NCBI RefSeq assembly: GCF_900176535.1
Contig: NZ_FWXT01000001.1
Coordinates: 2,914,001-2,978,000, forward strand
DNA length: 64,000 nucleotides
Reading direction: 5' to 3'
From: Pedobacter africanus
Lineage (GTDB): Bacteria; Bacteroidota; Bacteroidia; Sphingobacteriales; Sphingobacteriaceae
Part shown: positions 59,269 to 64,000 of the stretch, piece by piece
How positions within the stretch are numbered: the stretch's first letter is position 1
Layout: the number at the start of each line of letters is the position of its first letter
Program-made: the position numbers and the translations under genes
The notes under the pieces: generated by a model
Told to the model about the DNA's origin: nothing
The model's database searches: none
Seen by the model: only the letters and a program-made list of their open reading frames with translations

Positions 59269-60126
59269 ATGAAACTAATTAGATGGGGAGCCGCCGATCA
59301 GGAAAAAACCGGTGTAATTTTAAACGATAAGTGGTACGATACTTCAGCCTTTGGCGAAGATTATAACGAGCAGTTTTTTAATGACAACGGATTGGAGCGA
59401 CTGGCCGCGTTTGTTAAAGAGAACGAAGGCAAACTGCCTGTTATTGATGCGTCTGCAAGGCTGGGATCGCCGGTGGCACGTCCTTCAAAAATTGTATGCA
59501 TTGGCCTGAACTATGCAGACCATGCCAGGGAAACCAATGCGCCCATTCCACCTGAACCTGTTATCTTTATGAAGTCAACCACTTCACTTACCGGTCCTTT
59601 TGATGATATTGTTATCCCAAAAAATTCGGTAAAAACGGATTGGGAAGTAGAGCTGGCCATTGTTATCGGTAAAAAAGCATCCTACGTGGAAGAAGCAGAT
59701 GCCTTGAAGCATGTTGCTGGATATGTATTGCACAATGATGTATCAGAGCGTGCATTTCAACTGGAAAGAAACGGTACCTGGGATAAGGGAAAAGGCTGCG
59801 ATACTTTTGCCCCTTTGGGCCCTTTTCTGGCAACACAAGACGAGATTGCTGATGTAAACAACCTGAGGCTATGGCTGAATGTGAACGGGCAGAAAATGCA
59901 GGACGGCAATACTTCCAATTTTATCTTCAATGTGCCTTTTGTAATTTCCTATGTGAGCCAGTTTATGACCTTGCTGCCTGGTGATGTGATTTCTACGGGA
60001 ACCCCAGCTGGTGTAGGCTTAGGCTTTAATCCGCCAATATACCTTAAAGAAGGCGATGTGGTTGAGCTGGGTATTGACGGTTTGGGTACATCCAGACAGA
60101 CGGTAAGGAACTATGTTAAAAATTGA
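59269..60126 (+). CDS. Fumarylacetoacetate hydrolase-family diketo-acid hydrolase
   Basis: A 285-residue FAH-fold enzyme. GLNYADHARETNAPIP, VIFMKSTTSLTGPFDDI, DWEVELAIVIGK (metal glutamates) and STGTPAGVGLGF are family motifs. It should split 2,4-diketo-3-deoxy-L-fuconate into pyruvate and lactate, ending the pathway. Overlaps the next gene by 14 bases. Confidence 0.88.
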   Translation: MKLIRWGAADQEKTGVILNDKWYDTSAFGEDYNEQFFNDNGLERLAAFVKENEGKLPVIDASARLGSPVARPSKIVCIGLNYADHARETNAPIPPEPVIFMKSTTSLTGPFDDIVIPKNSVKTDWEVELAIVIGKKASYVEEADALKHVAGYVLHNDVSERAFQLERNGTWDKGKGCDTFAPLGPFLATQDEIADVNNLRLWLNVNGQKMQDGNTSNFIFNVPFVISYVSQFMTLLPGDVISTGTPAGVGLGFNPPIYLKEGDVVELGIDGLGTSRQTVRNYVKN

Positions 60127-60943
60127 TGCCCATCAGCATTTCTGGATATACGATCCTGTAAGGGACAGCTGGATTAATGATGATATGGCTGTGCTCAGGG
60201 CCAATTTTATGCCGCAGCAATTGCTGGGCTTATTGCAGCAGCATCATTTTGATGGCAGTGTTGTGGTGCAATCGGACCAGTCGGATACCGAAAACCTGTT
60301 CCAGCTTAGCAATGCAGCAGAGAACCCTTTTGTTAAAGGGGTTGTGGGATGGGTTGACCTCCAGGCGGCAGATGTGGCTGAAAAGCTGGAAGAGTTGTCG
60401 GGCTATGAAAAGATGAAGGGCTTCCGGCATATCCTGCAAGGTGAACAGGACCGGGCGCTGATGTTAAAGCCGGAGTTTGTGAAGGGCATCGGTAAACTCA
60501 GACAGTTCAATTATACCTATGACATTCTGATCTTTCCGGATCAGTTGAAATATGCTGCAGAACTGGTATCAAAATTTCCGGACCAGCCCTTCGTACTGGA
60601 CCATATCGCCAAGCCCGATATCAAAAACGGGACAACGGCTGATTGGAAAAAAGACATCCTTGCCCTGGCTAAACATGAGAATGTAAGCTGTAAGGTTTCG
60701 GGCATGGTAACCGAGGCCGACTGGAAAAACTGGAAAGCCAGTGATTTTGAACCTTACCTGGACATTATTTTTGAGGCTTTTGGAATTGAAAGGCTGATGT
60801 ATGGTTCGGACTGGCCGGTTTGCCTTGTGTCAGCTTCTTATGCACAAACTTTGGGTTTAATCGAAACATATACAGCAAAACTCTCTGTAAACGAACAGGA
60901 ACTGTTCTGGGGCGGGAATGCAGTAAAATTTTATAATTTATAA
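60113..60943 (+). CDS. Amidohydrolase-2-family L-fuconolactonase
   Basis: A 276-residue TIM-barrel hydrolase. The metal motif DAHQHFWIYDP, FVLDHIAKPDI and YGSDWPVCLVSASY match lactonases of the COG3618 type. It hydrolyses the lactone made by the fucose dehydrogenase. Start overlaps the FAH gene end. Confidence 0.88.
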   Translation: MLKIDAHQHFWIYDPVRDSWINDDMAVLRANFMPQQLLGLLQQHHFDGSVVVQSDQSDTENLFQLSNAAENPFVKGVVGWVDLQAADVAEKLEELSGYEKMKGFRHILQGEQDRALMLKPEFVKGIGKLRQFNYTYDILIFPDQLKYAAELVSKFPDQPFVLDHIAKPDIKNGTTADWKKDILALAKHENVSCKVSGMVTEADWKNWKASDFEPYLDIIFEAFGIERLMYGSDWPVCLVSASYAQTLGLIETYTAKLSVNEQELFWGGNAVKFYNL

Positions 60944-60958
60944 ATAAACAAGCAATCT

Positions 60959-61750
60959 ATGGATCTGCAATTGAAAGATAAAGTTGTAATTGTAACAGGT
61001 GGTGCCAAAGGTATTGGTGAAGGTATTGTGAAGGTACTGGCCAGAGAGGGTGCTATTCCTGTAATTGTAGGGCGAAACGAGCAGGACAACCTGAAGGTGG
61101 TAAATGAGATCCTGGCCGGAGGTGGTAAGGCATCCCAGGTAGCTGCAGAGCTGAACAAACCTGAGGAAGTAGCGAATGCTGTTGAAACTGTGCTCGCCGC
61201 GTTCGGGCGAATCGACGGACTGGTGAACAATGCCGGGGTAAATGATGGTGTTGGACTGGAAAATGGGAGCTATCAAGGGTTTGTAGACAGCTTACATAAA
61301 AACCTGATCCATTACTACCTGATGGCGCATCATGCATTACCAGCATTGAAAACATCAAAAGGCTCTATTGTAAATATCGGCTCTAAGGTTGCCAGTACCG
61401 GACAAGGAGGAACTTCCGCCTATGCGGCTTCAAATGGGGGCAGAAATGCCCTAACGCGGGAGTGGGCGGTAGAGTTGCTGCCTTATGAGATCAGGGTGAA
61501 CGCGGTTATTGTAGCAGAATGTTATACGCCGTTGTATCAGAACTGGATCAATTCTATTCCGAATTCTGAGGAGAAGCTGGCTTCCATTAAGTCGAAAATC
61601 CCTCTGGGACAAAGGATGACTACGGCTGAAGAGATTGCCAATGCGACAGTATTTTTGCTGTCTAATGCGGCTTCCGGTCATACTACCGGACAGCTGGTGC
61701 ATGTTGATGGTGGCTATGTACACCTGGACAGGTCTATCAGTCCGGCATAA
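60959..61750 (+). CDS. SDR dehydrogenase with YxxxN active site, probable L-fucose dehydrogenase
   Basis: A 263-residue SDR. NAD loop TGGAKGIGEG, NNAG, S142 and Y155 are present, but the expected YxxxK lysine is N159 (YAASN, codon AAT at 61433). K143 follows the catalytic serine. The block GGRNALTREWAVELLP and NAVIVAECYTPLYQNW resemble the L-fucose dehydrogenase-type SDRs. Last gene of the operon, 15 bases after the lactonase. Confidence 0.82.
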   Translation: MDLQLKDKVVIVTGGAKGIGEGIVKVLAREGAIPVIVGRNEQDNLKVVNEILAGGGKASQVAAELNKPEEVANAVETVLAAFGRIDGLVNNAGVNDGVGLENGSYQGFVDSLHKNLIHYYLMAHHALPALKTSKGSIVNIGSKVASTGQGGTSAYAASNGGRNALTREWAVELLPYEIRVNAVIVAECYTPLYQNWINSIPNSEEKLASIKSKIPLGQRMTTAEEIANATVFLLSNAASGHTTGQLVHVDGGYVHLDRSISPA

Positions 61751-61758
61751 GATATCAG

Positions 61759-61843
61759 AAAAAACAGATATATTATTCGAAGACTGCATCTTTCGCTGAA
61801 AAAGCGAAAGCGCTGAGGTCTTCTCCTAACATATCTGTTTTTT
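61759..61843. terminator. Three-tier nested stem-loop, probable bidirectional terminator
   Basis: Outer arms AAAAAACAGATAT (61759-61771) and ATATCTGTTTTTT (61831-61843) pair over 13 bases. Inside, GAAGAC (61779-61784) pairs with GTCTTC (61818-61823), and CTTTCGCT / AGCGAAAG form an 8-base hairpin with a GAAAA loop at the tip. It lies between convergent genes and has A and T tracts on both sides. Confidence 0.75.
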
Positions 61844-61847
61844 TTAT

Positions 61848-63623
61848 TTATATCGCTTTTGTCTCTTCTTTTAGAAAGGCTGTTTCCTCAGCAGTCAATA
61901 AAGGACTTAGTTTTTCGAATACCATTGCATTGTAGCTGTTCAGCCATTCGACCTGCGCCTCTTCCAGTAATTCTTTCTTTACAATTTTAGTGCTTATTGG
62001 AGCAATCGTTAAACATTCAAAGGCATAGAACTCATTGAATTCGTTGCTTGCATCTTTAATGGTATTGACCAGGTTCTCTATACGGATCCCATGTTTGCCA
62101 GGGCGATAGATGCCTGGTTCAACTGAAGTGATCATGCCCAATTCTACCGGCACAGGGTTGGCTGTAGGGTTAAACACCTGTGGGCCCTCATGTACATTGA
62201 GGAAATAGCCTACGCCATGCCCGGTACCATGGCCATAGTTGATGGCATGTTCCCAAAGCGGCTTACGGGTAATGGCATCGATCTGGTAGCCGCAGGTGCC
62301 TTTAGGAAAACGCACTTTGCAGCCTTCTATCATACCCTTTAACACTAAAGTGTAGTCTGTTTTTTCTTCTTCTGTGTTGTTGCCCATCGGAATGGTTCGG
62401 GTGATGTCTGTTGTACCGTAACGATATTGCCCTCCGGAATCGACAAGGAACAAACCCTCAGCTTTTACTTCGGAGTTGCTTTCTTCGGAAGCGCTGTAAT
62501 GCGGCAATGCCCCATGTGCTTTGTATGCGCTGATGGTAGTGAAGCTATCGCCCACAAAGCCCTCCTGGTCGGTTCTGAACTTGCGCAGTTCGGCTGCGGC
62601 GGAAAGTTCTGTTATGGTAATTTTTCCAATATGCTCTGAAAGCCATTTTAAGAAGCGGGTGATGGCTACACCATCTTTAAGCATCGCTGTGCGTGTATTG
62701 GCCAGCTCTGTCTCATTTTTAATAGCTTTTAAATTGGTACTTGGGTTGGTGTCTTTAATAATTTTGACTCCCGCCGGAATGCATTTGTATAAGCCAAAAC
62801 AATTGCGTTTCGGATCAATAAGGATGGTGCTGTCTGATGGAATGCCTGCTATTGCCTGCTCAATGTCCTGGTAAGGCTGTACTTCAACACCGCTTTGGGT
62901 AAGGCTGGCTTTTTCCTGTTCGCTTAGTTTAGCTGCATCAATAAAGATGCGGGCACCCTCTGGGCTGATCAGCGCAAAACTCAGCACCACGGGATTGTAA
63001 CTTACATCTTTTCCGCGGATGTTGAATAGCCAGGCCATGTCATCGAGTGAAGAGATGAGGTGATGGCTTGCGCCTTGTTTTTGCAGGGCGGTTTTTACCT
63101 GTGCCAGTTTAGCTGTTACAGATTGGCCGATGTGTTTTTCATCAATTAAGAAGGCCTTTTCAGCCGGGAGCTCGGGCCTGTTTTCCCAGATCGGGCTTAA
63201 ATAATCTTTACTTACCAGTGTAATTTCCCTTAATGCCAGTTGCTGTGTTAACAGGTCGCCCAGCAATACGGAAAGCAGTTTGTCATCTGCGGCAACCTGT
63301 GCGCCTTTGTCTAATTTTTCCGTTAGCCATTGAATGTATTCAGGTGCATGTTGTACCTTTTGTTTTACCAGTTCAAAACCACTGTTTTTCAGCTCCTCGG
63401 CGGCCTGCTCAAAATAGCGAAAATCCGTCCACAGGCCGGCAAAGTCATGCGTAATAACCAACGTACCGGCAGATCCTTTAAAGCCAGAAGTAAAAGGGAT
63501 GCATTTATAACGATCCGGCAGATATTCACTAATGTGGGGGTCAGCAGATGGAATGATATAGGCGGCTACTTTGTCGGCCTGCATTTGTTTGCGTATTTCA
63601 GTCAGTTTTTCCTGGTAAGTCAT
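61848..63623 (-). CDS. Aminopeptidase P-family Xaa-Pro peptidase
   Basis: A 591-residue pita-bread metallopeptidase that removes the N-terminal residue before proline. Two N-terminal creatinase-like domains (about 1-310) precede the catalytic domain: DSGGQYRYGTTDITRTI (metal aspartates), GHGTGHGVGYFLNVHEGP (histidine) and SVEPGIYRPGKHGIRIENL (glutamates). No signal peptide. Confidence 0.93.
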   Translation of the reverse strand: MTYQEKLTEIRKQMQADKVAAYIIPSADPHISEYLPDRYKCIPFTSGFKGSAGTLVITHDFAGLWTDFRYFEQAAEELKNSGFELVKQKVQHAPEYIQWLTEKLDKGAQVAADDKLLSVLLGDLLTQQLALREITLVSKDYLSPIWENRPELPAEKAFLIDEKHIGQSVTAKLAQVKTALQKQGASHHLISSLDDMAWLFNIRGKDVSYNPVVLSFALISPEGARIFIDAAKLSEQEKASLTQSGVEVQPYQDIEQAIAGIPSDSTILIDPKRNCFGLYKCIPAGVKIIKDTNPSTNLKAIKNETELANTRTAMLKDGVAITRFLKWLSEHIGKITITELSAAAELRKFRTDQEGFVGDSFTTISAYKAHGALPHYSASEESNSEVKAEGLFLVDSGGQYRYGTTDITRTIPMGNNTEEEKTDYTLVLKGMIEGCKVRFPKGTCGYQIDAITRKPLWEHAINYGHGTGHGVGYFLNVHEGPQVFNPTANPVPVELGMITSVEPGIYRPGKHGIRIENLVNTIKDASNEFNEFYAFECLTIAPISTKIVKKELLEEAQVEWLNSYNAMVFEKLSPLLTAEETAFLKEETKAI

Positions 63624-63649
63624 AGTCAGTTTTTATTCAAAGTATGTGG

Positions 63650-63657
63650 CAAAGCTA
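63650..63657 (-). promoter_or_regulatory. Putative -7 box for aminopeptidase P
   Basis: The minus strand reads TAGCTTTG, an exact -7 match 26 bases upstream of the ATG. No -33 TTG at the usual distance. Confidence 0.38.
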
Positions 63658-63705
63658 TGAATTTATTCTTTTACAGTATAAATTCCGTAACTTCCCCGGT
63701 AATAA

Positions 63706-63745
63706 ACAAATCTGTTGAGTTTACAGATAAATCTACTAGATTTGT
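63706..63745 (+). promoter_or_regulatory. Promoter and palindromes upstream of the ECF sigma gene
   Basis: TTG at 63715-63717 and TAGATTTG at 63737-63744 are spaced by 19 bases. A 15-base palindrome, AAATCTA-C-TAGATTT (63729-63743), covers the -7 box, and a wider pair ACAAATCT / AGATTTGT (63706-63713, 63738-63745) encloses the promoter. The ATG at 63751 is 6 bases after the -7 box. Confidence 0.6.
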
Positions 63746-63750
63746 AGAGT

Positions 63751-64000
63751 ATGCGATTGGCTACTACTGGGGAAATAGAACTATTAGAGAAACTTAGACA
63801 ACAGGACTCAGCGGCTTTTGCCGCACTATACGACCTGTATGTAAGAAAGATCTATGCCTATGCCCTGGGGGTTCTTAAATCGCCGGCTTTAGCAGAAGAC
63901 GTTACGCAAGATACTTTTGTCAAACTCTGGGAGCATGCCAGAGGTATTCATACAGACCGGTCACTGCAGCCTTTCCTTTTTACCATCGCCAGAAACCATT
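63751..64000 (+). CDS. ECF-type RNA polymerase sigma-70 factor (3' end beyond window)
   Basis: The frame from ATG 63751 stays open to the window end (83 codons). LLEKLRQQDSAAFAALYDLYVRKIY begins sigma region 2, cut here as LLEKLRQQDSAAFAAL and YDLYVRKIYAYALGVL, then AEDVTQDTFVKLWEHARG is the -10-binding helix. In Bacteroidota such genes often precede a FecR anti-sigma factor and SusC/D pairs; the following sequence is not available. Confidence 0.88.
   Translation, partial: MRLATTGEIELLEKLRQQDSAAFAALYDLYVRKIYAYALGVLKSPALAEDVTQDTFVKLWEHARGIHTDRSLQPFLFTIARNH

Noticed and set aside
63624..63750. Hidden small gene upstream of the sigma factor
   Set aside because: The region contains only promoter-like and palindromic elements; no frame with coding features was seen.
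1..64000. CRISPR array, tRNA, rRNA, insertion sequence or prophage
   Set aside because: I saw no regularly spaced repeats, no cloverleaf-like sequences, no transposase or integrase motifs and no phage structural genes.

Overview
This window is a stretch of a Bacteroidota chromosome, most likely Sphingobacteriaceae and close to Pedobacter. Evidence for that placement: many putative promoters with the Bacteroidota -7 box TAnnTTTG, two core type IX secretion genes (gldJ, porV), family-restricted genes (DUF2480, DUF3108, DUF3109, DUF4834, DUF6427, DUF7033), few Shine-Dalgarno sequences, and a 14-subunit complex I operon with a short NuoG. No rRNA, tRNA, insertion sequence, prophage or CRISPR array was seen. 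Coding density is high and no gene-free stretch exceeds about 260 bases.

Layout. 1-12266: the nuoB-N operon, with nuoB cut by the window start. 12312-16713: a forward run with a DedA protein, inorganic pyrophosphatase, a CNNM/CorC transporter, RsmE, a DUF4159 protein and a lone biotin-carrier protein. 16758-19759: gldJ and porV back to back, then ispF. 20269-21655 (minus): YceI, a Crp-family regulator and a 52-residue FeoB-associated cysteine-rich membrane protein. 21706-27638: a compact set of two ATP-grasp-like ligases, a YbdK-type GCS2 ligase, a class I glutamine amidotransferase-like protein and two alpha/beta hydrolases. This looks like a small pathway making or modifying an amide-linked metabolite of unknown identity, and is the best candidate here for an undescribed system. 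27731: typA/bipA. 29599-36382: a cell-surface glycan island (three glycosyltransferases, two SAM methyltransferases, an FkbM methyltransferase, a flippase). 36401-38770: pyrimidine salvage (YjjG-type nucleotidase, Upp) plus a degenerate DUF7033/deacetylase-like protein. 38843-43955: uvrB, ywbE, DUF4834, YfhO. 44136-53965: envelope and cofactor genes (LpxH-like hydrolase, glycosyltransferase, DUF6427, CoaX, an outer-membrane protein, LptC, PpiD-like foldase, DUF2480/3108/3109). 54053: rfbA. 55163-61750: a complete non-phosphorylative 6-deoxyhexose (most likely L-fucose) catabolic operon with an altronate-dehydratase-type dehydratase. 61848-63623 (minus): aminopeptidase P. 63751-end: start of an ECF sigma factor.

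How the genes work together. The nuo operon feeds electrons from NADH into the quinone pool. The fucose operon would import the sugar with FucP and oxidise it through lactone, acid and diketo-acid intermediates to pyruvate and lactate, producing NADH for that chain. The glycan island, RfbA, LpxH, LptC, YfhO and the flippase serve envelope assembly. GldJ and PorV belong to protein export through the type IX system.

All functional calls come from reading motifs and from family knowledge. No database search was run.
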